Shown here: one piece after another, positions 1 through 9,852 of the stretch
Position numbering within the stretch: the first letter of the stretch is position 1
Layout: each line of letters opens with the position of its first letter
From: Bradyrhizobium diazoefficiens USDA 110
GTDB lineage: Bacteria > Pseudomonadota > Alphaproteobacteria > Rhizobiales > Xanthobacteraceae
Length of the DNA: 64,000 nucleotides
Assembly (NCBI RefSeq): GCF_000011365.1
Contig: NC_004463.1
Span: forward strand, 682,001-746,000
Reading direction: 5' to 3'
Notes under the pieces: model-generated
What the model was told of the DNA's origin: nothing
The model's input: only the letters and a program-made list of their open reading frames with translations
Database searches by the model: none
Translations under genes and position numbers: made by a program

Positions 1-375
1 GGTCAGGTCGAGCTTGCCGTTCTCGAAGGCGCGTCGCGTGAACTCGCCGGGCTCGGCCGCCCGCATATTCGGAATTACAGAAATAGCGGCCAGGAGCGCC
101 GCCAGCACCGCGCGGCCGCCATGGGCGTGGAATTCGGCGACGTCCTCACCGGTCGCGCTCGCCGGCCCCGGAAACCAGAGCACGACCGCGTCGTCGATCG
201 GCTGGCCTGTCCCGTCACGGAGCAGCCGGCGGCTGGCCTGCCGCGGTGCCGGCAGCTTGCCCGCCAGCGTCGTCAGCACCAGGCCGGCCTGCGCGCCCGA
301 GACCCGCACCACGGCGATCGCGCTCGGCGGACGGCCCGACGACAGAGCAAAGATGGTCTGGTCTCGCGGATGCAT
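1..375 (-). CDS. mnmE: tRNA modification GTPase MnmE (TrmE), N-terminal part, cut by window edge
   Basis: Only the first 125 codons are present; the gene runs off the left edge. The product begins [20 protein letters not shown] and contains HAHGG and [18 protein letters not shown], which are hallmarks of the tetrahydrofolate-binding N-terminal domain of MnmE. MnmE is a GTPase that acts with MnmG to modify the wobble uridine of certain tRNAs. The GTPase domain and C-terminal cysteine motif lie outside the window. The ATG at 373-375 gives the usual family N-terminus. Position next to rho and hemJ in the same leftward orientation matches the conserved alphaproteobacterial rho-mnmE order. Confidence 0.95.
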
Positions 376-640
376 GGCCTATTTGTCCAGCCGCCGGGGA
401 AAAGGCAAATATCCGTTTCGGCCGATACGCCCGCGCGGTTTTGCTGCACCAATTCCCGCAGCAAAAAGCTTTTTTGCACCGCAGCATACCGCAGCATTTT
501 GCCGCAAGAGTCTCCCCCGCCTCCGCTAAAAGACTTAGCTAGAGTCAAGTATTATTTAGTTATATCAATATCTTAATAGACAATTAGATTCAGATGGCAA
601 CCGCTCGCCATGCTGCACCCTCGCTGCAACAAAGCCGCAC

Positions 641-666
641 AAAAAAAAGGGCGCCCGAAGGCGCCC
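641..666 (-). terminator. Intrinsic terminator downstream of rho
   Basis: Read on the minus strand, GGGCGCC - TTCG - GGCGCCC (666 to 649) forms a perfect 7-bp all-GC stem with a very stable UUCG tetraloop. It is followed at once by eight T (648-641). It starts about 24 nt after the rho stop codon, so it is a textbook Rho-independent terminator for the rho transcript. Confidence 0.93.
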
Positions 667-689
667 TCCAATCCTTTGCTGCACCGCAC

Positions 690-1955
<1,266 letters not shown>

Positions 1956-2205
1956 TGGGGTGGTCCTGTGGGGTAACCTAAGGGAGGGGGTGCGAGGAGG
2001 CTCTGAAATGCGGACGAGAAGGAAGATAGGGTCCGCAGGTCTGGCAAGGTGAGTGCCGGTGAGGCTTCAAACCTGATGCGGTGTCCGGCCTCTGGAAAGC
2101 TCGGACACAACCACATCCGCCTGCGTTGGGTGGGATATCGCCAATATAGAAAATCGCCCCTCACTGCGCAAGCCGAAGCGCTGGGCGATCAATCGAGATC
2201 GCTGC

Positions 2206-2628
2206 CTAGAACGGTTTCACGATCACCATGATGACGATGAAAATCATCAGGGCGGTCGGCACCTCATTGATAATCCGATAGAATTTCTGACTTCGGGGAC
2301 GCCGGTCGGCAGCGAAATCCTTCAACCAGCGGGAAAAAAAGCCGTGGACCGCGGACAACGCCAGGACCAGTGCCAGTTTTACGTGCAGCCAACCGGATGC
2401 AAACCAATGGCCGGACCAGGCGAGATAGAGCCCGGCGAGCCAGGTGATGATCATGGCCGGGTTGATGATCGCCTTGAGCAGCCGGCGCTCCATGACCTTG
2501 AACGTTTCCGACTGCTTGGAGCCGATTTCGGCCTCGCAATGATAGACGAACAGCCGCGGCAGATAGAGCATGCCCGCCATCCAGGAAATGACGGCGATCA
2601 CGTGCAGCGCCTTGATCCACTCGTACAT
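2206..2628 (-). CDS. hemJ: Protoporphyrinogen IX oxidase HemJ (UPF0093/CopD-like membrane protein)
   Basis: 140 residues with about four hydrophobic helices. HemJ converts protoporphyrinogen IX to protoporphyrin IX in the inner membrane in organisms lacking HemG/HemY. Diagnostic features are the N-terminal YEWIKALHVIAVISWMAGM, which contains the conserved His of helix 1, then LPRLFVYH, and a late KFYRIINEVPTALMI segment. The start ATG (2626-2628) is preceded by GGAGG with about 8 nt spacing. It lies upstream of rho in the same orientation and is divergent from ppsR across the candidate origin. hemE, which flanks the origin in Caulobacter, is not next to it here. Confidence 0.92.
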   Translation of the reverse strand: MYEWIKALHVIAVISWMAGMLYLPRLFVYHCEAEIGSKQSETFKVMERRLLKAIINPAMIITWLAGLYLAWSGHWFASGWLHVKLALVLALSAVHGFFSRWLKDFAADRRPRSQKFYRIINEVPTALMIFIVIMVIVKPF

Positions 2629-3147
2629 GCCGGCGGCCTCCTTTTCTTGTTTCGACGCGTTTTCTCGAGGCGAACCGGAATCCGCTTCGCTCGATAACGC
2701 TTCTGCTCACCAAACAGTGGATGGAACGAGCCCGGTAAGAATTCATTCATAGATGGGAGCGCACACTTATCCGAGCGCTCCGCTTATCTAAACCTAAACT
2801 TTTAGAATCTTAAGGTTTGAGTCTTAGTGACCGTGGATTGGACTCACACAATTCCGTCCGCCACTTCCCGAGCGCTTGTTCACATCCATCAACATATCCC
2901 GCGTGGGCCTCGGCGGATCCGATAAGCCGTCCGGGCTCAAGGGCTTGCGTGCGCCCGTCGACAGCCTATCAAGGGGGTTATCCGCGCAATCCCGCTTCCC
3001 TCTCGGTGGGCCGCCGGACTTGTTCTCACGGGCAGTGGTGTGAAGAAAATTGGCACTTGTCCCGCCCCTGGTGTCGCGCAACCCTTTCCGAGGGGTTAAG
3101 CTCCACAGAAATCCACACATCACACCGCCCTCATACAAAGAGTTTTT
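2629..3147. other. Candidate chromosomal replication origin and divergent hemJ/ppsR promoter region
   Basis: This 519-bp non-coding gap separates leftward hemJ-rho-mnmE from rightward ppsR-maf-coaE-dnaQ. Seen directly: bases 2781-2820 are only 12/40 G+C in otherwise GC-rich DNA. GANTC sites occur at 2678, 2805, 2819 and 2841, three of them within 41 bp. Nonamers one mismatch from TTATNCACA lie at 2876-2884 (TTGTTCACA) and 3039-3047 (minus strand, TTCTTCACA), with weaker TTATC-type matches at 2767, 2784 and 2978 and ATCCACA at 3111-3117. Known: the DUF299 (RP001) gene flanks the origin in Caulobacter and Rickettsia. The origin role is inferred. I found no perfect DnaA box and no perfect TTAA-N7-TTAA CtrA site. 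Confidence 0.5.
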
Positions 3148-3987
3148 GTGCCGACCTCGAACAATTATTTCCATCTGCACCTCGTATCCGACTCCACCGG
3201 CGAGACGCTGATCACCGTCGCGCGCGCCGTCGCCGCGCAGTACGCGAACGTCACGCCGGTGGAGCATGTCTACCCGCTGGTGCGCAGCCAGAAGCAGCTC
3301 GACCGCGTGCTCGACGAGATCGAGGAGGCGCCGGGTATCGTGCTGTTCACGTTGCTCGAGAAGGATCTGGTCTCCCGGCTCGAGGACAAGTGCAAAGGGA
3401 TCAATGTTCCGAGCCTGTCGATCATCGGTCCGGTGATGCAGTTGTTCGAGGCGTATCTTGGGGCCGCGACCACGGGGCGCGTCGGCGCGCAGCACGTGCT
3501 CAACGCGGAATATTTCAAGCGCATCGACGCGCTGAACTACACGATGATCCATGACGACGGTCAGCATGTCGAAGGTCTCGACGATGCCGACGTGGTGCTC
3601 GTTGGTGTCTCCCGCACCTCGAAGACGCCGACGTCGATCTACCTCGCCAATCGCGGCATCCGCACCGCCAACGTGCCGCTGGTGCCGGGCATTCCGGTGC
3701 CGGTGCAACTGGAGACATTGACGCGGCCGCTGGTGGTCAGCCTGCATGCGACACCGGAACGTTTGATCCAGGTCCGTCAGAACCGCCTGCTCTCGATGGG
3801 CGCCGACTCCAGCAGCGACACTTATACCGACAGGCAGTCCGTCGCCGAGGAGGTCGCGTTCGCCCGCAAGCTCAGCGCCAAGCACGACTGGCCGCTGCTC
3901 GACGTCACGCGGCGCTCGATCGAGGAAACCGCCGCGGCGATCATGAAGCTCTACAGCGATCGCCAGCGCAACCGGCCCTCGGAATAG
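3148..3987 (+). CDS. ppsR: Pyruvate,phosphate dikinase regulatory protein (kinase/phosphorylase, DUF299)
   Basis: 279 residues. This family (PDRP/PpsR, formerly DUF299) uses ADP to phosphorylate and Pi to dephosphorylate a threonine of PPDK or PEP synthase, switching that enzyme off and on. The P-loop-like [11 protein letters not shown] (about 152-162) is the family signature, and the N-terminal [13 protein letters not shown] is also typical. The start is GTG at 3148 (preceded by AAAGAG), giving [12 protein letters not shown]. The maf start is 8 bp downstream, so ppsR, maf and coaE probably form one transcript. The gene is the classical neighbour of alphaproteobacterial origins (RP001 homologue). 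Confidence 0.93.
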   Translation: MPTSNNYFHLHLVSDSTGETLITVARAVAAQYANVTPVEHVYPLVRSQKQLDRVLDEIEEAPGIVLFTLLEKDLVSRLEDKCKGINVPSLSIIGPVMQLFEAYLGAATTGRVGAQHVLNAEYFKRIDALNYTMIHDDGQHVEGLDDADVVLVGVSRTSKTPTSIYLANRGIRTANVPLVPGIPVPVQLETLTRPLVVSLHATPERLIQVRQNRLLSMGADSSSDTYTDRQSVAEEVAFARKLSAKHDWPLLDVTRRSIEETAAAIMKLYSDRQRNRPSE

Positions 3988-3995
3988 TTTTCGCG

Positions 3996-4604
3996 ATGGG
4001 TTTGTGGCGCGGCAAATCTCCGTTGATCCTGGCCTCGCAAAGCAGCGCGCGAAAGATGCTGCTGGCGAATGCCGGGCTGGAGTTCATAGCGATCACGGCC
4101 GATATCGACGAGCGCGGCATCCAGGCCGCGTCGAAGCTTTCGAGTCCTCGCGACATCGGTCTCTTGCTGGCGCGCGAAAAGGCCAAAGCCGTGTCGGCCA
4201 ATCATCCGGGAAGCCATGTCATCGGCGCCGACCAGACCCTGGCCCTTGGCGAGCGTCTCTTCAACAAGCCCGCCGGCCGCGCGCAGGCGATGGCGCAATT
4301 GCGTGATCTCGCCGGCAACTACCATGAGCTGAATTCGGCGGTGGCCGTGGCACATGACGGCAAGATTGTCTTCGAGGACGTCTCGGTGGCCCGCATGACC
4401 ATGCGACAGATGAGCGAGGCGGAGCTTTCGGCCTATCTTGACGCGGCCGGGGACGCCGTGACGACCAGCGTCGGCGCCTATCAGCTCGAGGGCCTCGGCA
4501 TTCACCTGTTCGAGCGCATCGAGGGCGACCATTTCACCATTTTGGGTTTGCCGCTGCTGCCGCTGCTTGCGTTCCTGCGGAGCGAACAGCTAATTGCAGT
4601 TTGA
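3996..4604 (+). CDS. maf: Maf-family nucleotide pyrophosphatase
   Basis: 202 residues. Maf proteins are house-cleaning nucleoside triphosphate pyrophosphatases acting on dTTP/UTP or modified nucleotides; which subgroup applies is not decided here. Seen: the N-terminal [15 protein letters not shown] motif (the family S-x-S/A-R-x-x-L), [16 protein letters not shown] with the conserved acidic residue, and [21 protein letters not shown] near the end. The ATG at 3996 is 8 bp after the ppsR stop. It ends 23 bp before the coaE start. aroE, often found between maf and coaE in this locus, is absent. Confidence 0.93.
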   Translation: MGLWRGKSPLILASQSSARKMLLANAGLEFIAITADIDERGIQAASKLSSPRDIGLLLAREKAKAVSANHPGSHVIGADQTLALGERLFNKPAGRAQAMAQLRDLAGNYHELNSAVAVAHDGKIVFEDVSVARMTMRQMSEAELSAYLDAAGDAVTTSVGAYQLEGLGIHLFERIEGDHFTILGLPLLPLLAFLRSEQLIAV

Positions 4605-4627
4605 ATGACGGACGTGGTTGTGCGCTG

Positions 4628-5227
4628 ATGCGGATCCTGGGACTGACCGGCTCGATCGGGATGGGCAAATCGACCACCGCGAAATTGTTCGCGGAGGCCG
4701 GCGTCCCCGTCTACGACGCCGATGCCGCCGTCCATCAGCTCTACGAGGGCGAGGCGGCGCCTGCGATCGAAGCCGCCTTCCCCGGCACCACCGCGAACGG
4801 CAAGGTCGATCGACCAAAACTGTCGGCCCGCGTCGTGCACGATCCCGCCGCGATCAAGCAGCTCGAGCAGATCGTTCATCCGATGCTCGGCGCCTCCCGA
4901 CAAAAATTCTTTGCCGACGCCGAAGCCGCCAACGCGCCGGTCGTGGTGCTGGATATCCCGCTGCTGTTCGAGACCGGTGGCGAGAAGCGGGTTGACGCCG
5001 TCGTTGTGGTCTCGACCTCGCCAGAACTGCAGCGCGAGCGGGTGCTGGCGCGGGGCACGATGGACGAGGCCAAGCTCAACGCCATCATCGCCAAGCAGAC
5101 GCCCGACGCGGAAAAGCGCAAGCGGGCCGATTTCGTAGTGGATACGTCACACGGACTTGAACCGGTGCGGGCGCAAATTGCGCACATCCTGGCCGAGGTC
5201 GTTAAGATGCCGCAGCGGCGAGCCTGA
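4628..5227 (+). CDS. coaE: Dephospho-CoA kinase
   Basis: 199 residues from ATG 4628. CoaE phosphorylates the ribose 3'-OH of dephospho-CoA, the last step of CoA synthesis. The P-loop [12 protein letters not shown] begins at residue 4, followed by [35 protein letters not shown] and a lid region. A longer in-frame TTG start at 4601 exists, but it would overlap maf and add a non-conserved extension, so the ATG directly before RILGLTGS is preferred. The second CoA gene of the window, coaA, is 14 kb away. Confidence 0.95.
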   Translation: MRILGLTGSIGMGKSTTAKLFAEAGVPVYDADAAVHQLYEGEAAPAIEAAFPGTTANGKVDRPKLSARVVHDPAAIKQLEQIVHPMLGASRQKFFADAEAANAPVVVLDIPLLFETGGEKRVDAVVVVSTSPELQRERVLARGTMDEAKLNAIIAKQTPDAEKRKRADFVVDTSHGLEPVRAQIAHILAEVVKMPQRRA

Positions 5228-5253
5228 TTCGCCGTCCCACACGGCTCCTGATC

Positions 5254-5973
5254 ATGCGCGAAATCGTTCTCGACACCGAAACCACCGGCCTCGATCCGCT
5301 CCGCGGCGATCGCCTGGTCGAAATCGGCTGTGTCGAGATGTTCAACCGCATGCCGACGGGGCAGACGTATCACGTCTACATCAATCCCGAACGGGACATG
5401 CCGGCGGAAGCCTTTGCGGTGCACGGGCTGTCGGCCGAATTTTTGTCGACCAAGCCGGTGTTCCACGAGGTCGCCGATGCGTTCCTGGAGTTCATCGGCG
5501 ATGCGCCGCTGGTGATCCACAACGCCTCGTTCGACATCAGCTTCATCAATGCCGAGCTCGACCGGATCAAGCGCGCCGCGATACCGCGCGAGCAGCTGGT
5601 GGACACGCTGCTGCTGGCCCGGCGCAAGCATCCGGGCGTGTCCAACCGGCTCGACGATCTCTGCTCGCGCTATGCGATCGACAATTCCCGCCGCACCAAG
5701 CACGGCGCGCTGCTCGACGCCGAGCTTCTGGCCGAGGTCTATGTCGATCTGGTCGGGGCGAGGCAGTCGCAGCTGCTGCTGGCTTCGGAAGCCGAGGAAA
5801 TTCGCATCAATGCGGCTGGCGATACGCCGCGGCGGCAGCGACCGACGCCGCTTGCGCCGCGGATTTCCGACGCCGAGCGCGAGGCCCACAGGGCCTTCAT
5901 CGCAACGCTCGGCGACAAGGCGATCTGGAACGAGTTTTTGCCCGCTCCAGTTACCGTCAATCCGGCTGGTTAG
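5254..5973 (+). CDS. dnaQ: DNA polymerase III epsilon subunit (3'-5' proofreading exonuclease)
   Basis: 239 residues. DnaQ is the proofreading subunit of the replicative polymerase core. DEDDh exonuclease motifs are clear: Exo I LDTETTG (D7, E9), Exo II HNASFDISFINAEL, and Exo III RTKHGALLDAELLAEVYVDL. The C-terminal part after about residue 190 is the linker and polymerase-binding tail (IWNEFL near the end). It follows coaE by 26 bp in the same orientation, as in other alphaproteobacteria, and ends 8 bp before the convergent secB stop. Confidence 0.96.
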   Translation: MREIVLDTETTGLDPLRGDRLVEIGCVEMFNRMPTGQTYHVYINPERDMPAEAFAVHGLSAEFLSTKPVFHEVADAFLEFIGDAPLVIHNASFDISFINAELDRIKRAAIPREQLVDTLLLARRKHPGVSNRLDDLCSRYAIDNSRRTKHGALLDAELLAEVYVDLVGARQSQLLLASEAEEIRINAAGDTPRRQRPTPLAPRISDAEREAHRAFIATLGDKAIWNEFLPAPVTVNPAG

Positions 5974-5981
5974 GCCTGATT

Positions 5982-6467
5982 TTAGGCTTGGCCGGCCTGA
6001 CCACCGGCGGCCATTTGCCGCTCCATGTTCTGGCGATAGAGACCGACGAAATCGACCGGATCCAGCATCAGCGGCGGGAACCCGCCGTCGCGCACGGCCG
6101 TGGCGATGATCTCACGCGCGAACGGGAACAGCAGACGCGGGCATTCGATCATGACCAGCGGGTGCAGGTTCTCCTTCGGCACGTTGACGATCCGGAACAC
6201 GCCGGCATAGGCGAGCTCGAACGAGAACATCACCTTGCCCGCGGTCTCGGCCTTGCCCTCGACCGACAGAGTCACCTCGAATTCCTGTTCGCTGAGGTTA
6301 TTGGCGCCGACATTGATCTGGATATTGATCTGGGGCGGCTGGCCCTGCTGCTGGAGCGAACTCGGCGCGTTCGGATTTTCGAACGAGAGGTCCTTGGTAT
6401 ATTGCGCCAGCACGTTGAGCTGGGGAGCCGGGGCCGCCTCGGGAGGGGTGCCGTTACCGTTGGTCAT
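5982..6467 (-). CDS. secB: Protein-export chaperone SecB
   Basis: 161 residues, normal for alphaproteobacterial SecB. It is a cytosolic tetrameric chaperone that keeps preproteins unfolded and delivers them to SecA. Recognisable segments are [23 protein letters not shown], the hydrophobic [12 protein letters not shown], and the conserved [32 protein letters not shown]. The ATG at 6465-6467 is preceded by AGGAGAG, a strong ribosome binding site. It is convergent with dnaQ and divergent from the Tim44-domain gene. Confidence 0.96.
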   Translation of the reverse strand: MTNGNGTPPEAAPAPQLNVLAQYTKDLSFENPNAPSSLQQQGQPPQINIQINVGANNLSEQEFEVTLSVEGKAETAGKVMFSFELAYAGVFRIVNVPKENLHPLVMIECPRLLFPFAREIIATAVRDGGFPPLMLDPVDFVGLYRQNMERQMAAGGQAGQA

Positions 6468-6882
6468 GAAAGTCTCTCCTTACCCGATTGGGGCTGAATT
6501 TCGCGGCAGTTGGCTAACATAGGGCCGCCTCGTTCCACAAGGACGAACGGCCCCGGGGGGATACCCCGGCCGCGGCCACATCTGTGACGCTCACTCCGGC
6601 CTCCCGGCCCAATCGCAGGTTAAACGATTGAAGATGCGCGATTTCCGGGCATGATCGGGTTTCCCCTTAAGCATAAAACGCGCTACACTTCGTGCTGTGC
6701 CAAAAGGCGCCATTGGCCGGGCAAGATTTCGTGCCTACATCCCACGGACCTGACGTGCGGACCCGAAATGGTGATGTAGACTTGCCGTTCCCGTATGGAA
6801 CGGTCTACTGGCCGGATTGATTTTCCCGGCGGCGACCCTTCTAGGCGGCCCCTTCTAGAGAAGACCAGAAAGCGAATACCTC
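6468..6882. promoter_or_regulatory. 415-bp intergenic region with divergent promoters and a leader hairpin
   Basis: No gene is visible between secB (minus) and the Tim44 gene (plus). About 80 nt before the Tim44 start there is a hairpin: CCGTTCC (6785-6791), loop CGTAT, GGAACGG (6797-6803). GTAGA and TCTAC extend it on the outside across a bulge. Its lack of a T-run argues against a terminator; it may be a leader structure. The divergent secB and Tim44 promoters must also lie here, but I cannot assign -35/-10 boxes with confidence. Confidence 0.4.
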
Positions 6883-7590
6883 GTGGACATCTACACCATC
6901 ATCTTCCTGGCGCTGGCGGTCTTTATTTTTCTGCGGCTGCGCAGCGTGCTGGGGCAGCGCACGGGCAACGAGCGGCCTCCGTTCGACCATACTGCCGCCC
7001 GCAACGCGCTGGGGGGTGCCCAGGACAAGAACGTCGTGACCATGCCGGGCAAGGTGATCGACCAGGCTCCGCTGGCGCCGACGGTCGAGCCGACCCCGCC
7101 CTCCGACCGCTGGAAGGGCCTGACCGAGCCGGGCACCGCGCTCGCGCAGGGTCTCGACGCCATCGTCGACAAGGATTCCACCTTCGACCCGCGCCATTTC
7201 ATCTCGGGCGCCCGCGGCGCCTATGAGATGATCGTGCTGGCCTTTGCCAATGGCGACCGCCGCGCGCTGCGCGACCTGCTGTCGTCGGAGGTCTATGAAA
7301 GCTTCGACGCCGCGATCAAGGAGCGCGAGAAGAACGAGCAGAAGACCGAGACGCGCTTCGTCTCGATCGACAAGGCCGAGCTCGTCGGCGCCGAGCTGCG
7401 CGACCGCACCGCCCAACTCACCATCCGCTTCGTCTCGCAGATGATCTCGGCCACCCGCGACAAGGCCGGCAATATCGTCGACGGCAGCGCCGATACGGTC
7501 GCCGACATCACCGACATCTGGACTTTCGCCCGCGACATCACCTCTCGCGATCCGAACTGGAAGCTGGTTGGCACCGGAAGCGCGAATTAA
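6883..7590 (+). CDS. Tim44/TimA domain inner-membrane-associated protein
   Basis: 235 residues. A hydrophobic N-terminal segment (IYTIIFLALAVFIFLRL, about 3-19) anchors the protein. A variable, Pro-rich linker follows, then a C-terminal Tim44 (TimA-like) domain from about 95 to the end, with FISGARGAYEMIVLAFANGDRRAL and a terminal W-x-F-x-R-D-x(7)-W-K-L-V pattern. Alphaproteobacterial Tim44-like proteins are thought to be ancestral to mitochondrial Tim44; their exact bacterial role is unsettled. The start is GTG 6883. It overlaps the mltA reading frame by 23 bp, suggesting translational coupling. Confidence 0.85.
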   Translation: MDIYTIIFLALAVFIFLRLRSVLGQRTGNERPPFDHTAARNALGGAQDKNVVTMPGKVIDQAPLAPTVEPTPPSDRWKGLTEPGTALAQGLDAIVDKDSTFDPRHFISGARGAYEMIVLAFANGDRRALRDLLSSEVYESFDAAIKEREKNEQKTETRFVSIDKAELVGAELRDRTAQLTIRFVSQMISATRDKAGNIVDGSADTVADITDIWTFARDITSRDPNWKLVGTGSAN

Positions 7591-9121
7591 GGTCTTCCTG
7601 AAGACCAGCGCGACGGCGCTTTGCGCGGGTGTCGTCGTGCTGTCGTCGTTTTCGCTCGGCGCCGAGGCGGCGCGGCGCCACTACCGCAGCCACCACCACC
7701 ATCTCCCGCAATTGCCCGCCACCCCGCCGCGGGCCTTGCCCTATCCGCAGCTCCCCCTGCCGTTCGAGATATCAGGCGCGCAATACCTGCCGCTGGCCTG
7801 GGCCGATGTGAAAGGCTGGAGCGATGACGATCATCTCGCAGCCTACAAGACGTTCCGCGCGAGCTGCCGGTCGATCAACGCGCAGACCGTCGCTCCCGAG
7901 CCCAAGAGTGAATACAAGGCGCTGGGGGCATCGCTGAGCGAACCGTGCCGGGCCGCCAAATCGCTCGAGCTCAGCGACGACGCCAAGGCCAAAACCTTCT
8001 TCGAGGAGAATTTTGCGCCGCTGCGCATTTCGCGCCTCGGCGAGCCCGACGGTTTCGTCACCGGCTATTACGAGCCGGTGCTGGAGGGATCGCGGACGCA
8101 GACTGACGTCTACAATGTCCCGGTCTATCGCCGGCCTTCGAACCTCTTCGTGCGCGGCTACAAGCAGGATTCGGTCAGCCTGCCCAACAAGGGCCCGGTC
8201 TATCGCAAGATCGGCCGCCGCAAGCTGGTGCCCTATTACGACCGCGGCGAGATCGAGGACGGCAAGATCGCGGGCCGTGGGCTCGAGATCGCCTGGCTGA
8301 AGGACCCGACCGATCTCCTGTTCGCGCAGATCCAGGGCTCGGCGCGGATCAAGTTCGACGACGGCACGACGCTCCGGCTCAACTATGACGCCTATAACGG
8401 CTACCCCTACACGGCCGTCGGGCGCATCCTGATCGAGCGCGGCATCATTCCGAAGGAAGAGATGTCGATGCAGAAGATCAGGGAATGGATGGCGCAGAAC
8501 CCCGATGGCGCCAAGGAGCTGCGCCGCCAGAACCGCGCCTACATTTTCTTCCGCGAGGTCAATCTCTCGGACAAGGACGAGGCGGTGGGCGCGCAGGGCA
8601 TTCCGCTGACGGCCGGCCGCTCCATCGCGGTCGACAAATCGCTGCATGTCTACGGCACGCCGTTCTTCATCGAGGGCGAGCTGCCGATCGACTCCGAGCG
8701 CTCCAAGACGCCGTTCCATCGGCTGATGATCGCGCAGGACACCGGCTCGGCCATCATCGGTCCCGCGCGCGCCGATCTCTATTTCGGCGCCGGCGCGGAT
8801 GCCGGCCGCGTCTCGGGGCGACTGCGCCATCCCATGCATTTCGTGATGCTGGTGCCGAAGAGCCTCGATCCGACGCCACGCGCCGCGCGGCTGCCGGTGC
8901 CGGATCCGCGGCCCTCGGAGAAGATCGCAAAGCTGTTTCCGCAAACCGAACCTGCTAAGGATCAGGCCAAGCCGGCGGCTCCGGCCGCAGCCGTGGCGCC
9001 AGGCAAGGGTGAGACGGTCGCTGTCGCAAGCCCTGTCCCGTTGCCGGTGCCGCGTCCCGTGATCGAGCCTGTTCAAGAGCTGCGGCGGCCGGCGAAAAAT
9101 CGTCCCCATCGGCAGCAATGA
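7568..9121 (+). CDS. mltA: Membrane-bound lytic murein transglycosylase A (MltA)
   Basis: About 517 residues. MltA cleaves the MurNAc-GlcNAc bond of peptidoglycan, forming a 1,6-anhydro end. A signal-like segment (ATALCAGVVVLSSFSLGAEA) is followed by a His-rich stretch, then the MltA barrel domain (VTGYYEPVLEGSRTQTDVYNVPVYRRP onward) and a 3D (Asp-Asp-Asp) domain with AQDTGSAIIGPARADLYFG. The family catalytic Asp is expected in that last block. No ATG fits upstream of the signal segment, so the start is TTG 7568, inside the Tim44 gene; this start is the least certain part. A Pro/Ala-rich tail of about 80 residues is unusual. The stop overlaps the Smr start (ATGA). Confidence 0.92.
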   Translation: MAPEARIKVFLKTSATALCAGVVVLSSFSLGAEAARRHYRSHHHHLPQLPATPPRALPYPQLPLPFEISGAQYLPLAWADVKGWSDDDHLAAYKTFRASCRSINAQTVAPEPKSEYKALGASLSEPCRAAKSLELSDDAKAKTFFEENFAPLRISRLGEPDGFVTGYYEPVLEGSRTQTDVYNVPVYRRPSNLFVRGYKQDSVSLPNKGPVYRKIGRRKLVPYYDRGEIEDGKIAGRGLEIAWLKDPTDLLFAQIQGSARIKFDDGTTLRLNYDAYNGYPYTAVGRILIERGIIPKEEMSMQKIREWMAQNPDGAKELRRQNRAYIFFREVNLSDKDEAVGAQGIPLTAGRSIAVDKSLHVYGTPFFIEGELPIDSERSKTPFHRLMIAQDTGSAIIGPARADLYFGAGADAGRVSGRLRHPMHFVMLVPKSLDPTPRAARLPVPDPRPSEKIAKLFPQTEPAKDQAKPAAPAAAVAPGKGETVAVASPVPLPVPRPVIEPVQELRRPAKNRPHRQQ

Positions 9122-9708
9122 AACGATCGTCCCGTCCGCCCGTGCTGGAGCCTCGCCCCTCGCCGCGCCGCCGCGCGCTGAGCGAGGATGAGCGCGAGCT
9201 GTGGGATACGGTCGCAAAACAGGTCAAGCCGCTGAGGAAGCATCGTGCGCCGAAAGCGCATCCCGCGTCGCGACCAGAACCATCACCCGCTGCGCCGGCC
9301 ACGCGACCTGCGCCGTCGCCACGTCCGATTGCTGCGGCGCCGGCGCCGCGTGCCGCCAAGCCGTCCGTCCCGCCTTTGGCGCCGCTCGGCAAGCGCGAGC
9401 GCACAAAGCTGTCGCGCGGCCGCAGCGAGATCGAGGCGCGGCTCGATCTGCACGGCATGACCCAGACGCGCGCCCATCGCGCCTTGACCGGTTTCCTGCA
9501 CCGCGCCCATCACGACGGCCTGACCTTCGTGCTCGTCATCACCGGCAAGGGCCGGAGCGGCGGCGAAAGCGGCGTGCTCCGCCGCCAGGTACCGGAATGG
9601 CTGAGCCTGCCGGAATTCCGCGCCTTCGTCGTCGGCTTCGAGACGGCGCATATCGGCCATGGCGGCGAGGGCGCGCTTTACGTGCGGATCAGGCGGGCGA
9701 GATTTTAG
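9118..9708 (+). CDS. Smr (MutS2 C-terminal-type) domain protein
   Basis: 196 residues. The first 100 are basic and Pro/Ala-rich, probably disordered. The C-terminal half is an Smr domain, a small nuclease/nucleic-acid-binding module first seen in MutS2: LDLHGMTQTRAHRAL holds the conserved LDLHG, and FVLVITGKGRSGGESGVLRRQVPEWL holds the TGKG loop. Stand-alone Smr proteins have been linked to ribosome rescue and DNA nicking; its role here is unknown. The start overlaps the mltA stop by 4 bp, so translational coupling is likely. Confidence 0.88.
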   Translation: MKRSSRPPVLEPRPSPRRRALSEDERELWDTVAKQVKPLRKHRAPKAHPASRPEPSPAAPATRPAPSPRPIAAAPAPRAAKPSVPPLAPLGKRERTKLSRGRSEIEARLDLHGMTQTRAHRALTGFLHRAHHDGLTFVLVITGKGRSGGESGVLRRQVPEWLSLPEFRAFVVGFETAHIGHGGEGALYVRIRRARF

Positions 9709-9716
9709 CGGTTCTA

Positions 9717-9849
9717 CACCTCTCCCGCTTGCGGGAGAGGTCGACGCGCTCGAAGAGCGTGGCGGGTGAGGGTTCTTTCGTCTTAGGGAATCCCTCTGCG
9801 GAGACACCCTCACCCCAGCCCTCCCCCGCAAGCGGTAGAGGGAGTGCAC
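9717..9849. repeat. Dispersed intergenic palindromic repeat, family A (copy 1)
   Basis: Begins with CTCTCCCGCTTGCGGGAGAG, a perfect palindrome, and ends with the complementary arm CCCCCGCAAGCGGTAGAGGG; GGGTGAGGGTTCT and CACCCTCACCCC form an inner pair. Sister copies lie at 13681-13804, 41584-41710 and 61057-61182. It sits between the convergent Smr gene and a membrane-protein gene and could act as a bidirectional terminator or RNA stabiliser. Confidence 0.9.
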
Positions 9850-9852
9850 CGT

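Noticed and set aside
2817..3554. A 245-codon open frame overlapping the start of ppsR
   Set aside because: It crosses ppsR in another frame, has no recognisable domain, and its N-terminal half is the non-coding candidate-origin gap.
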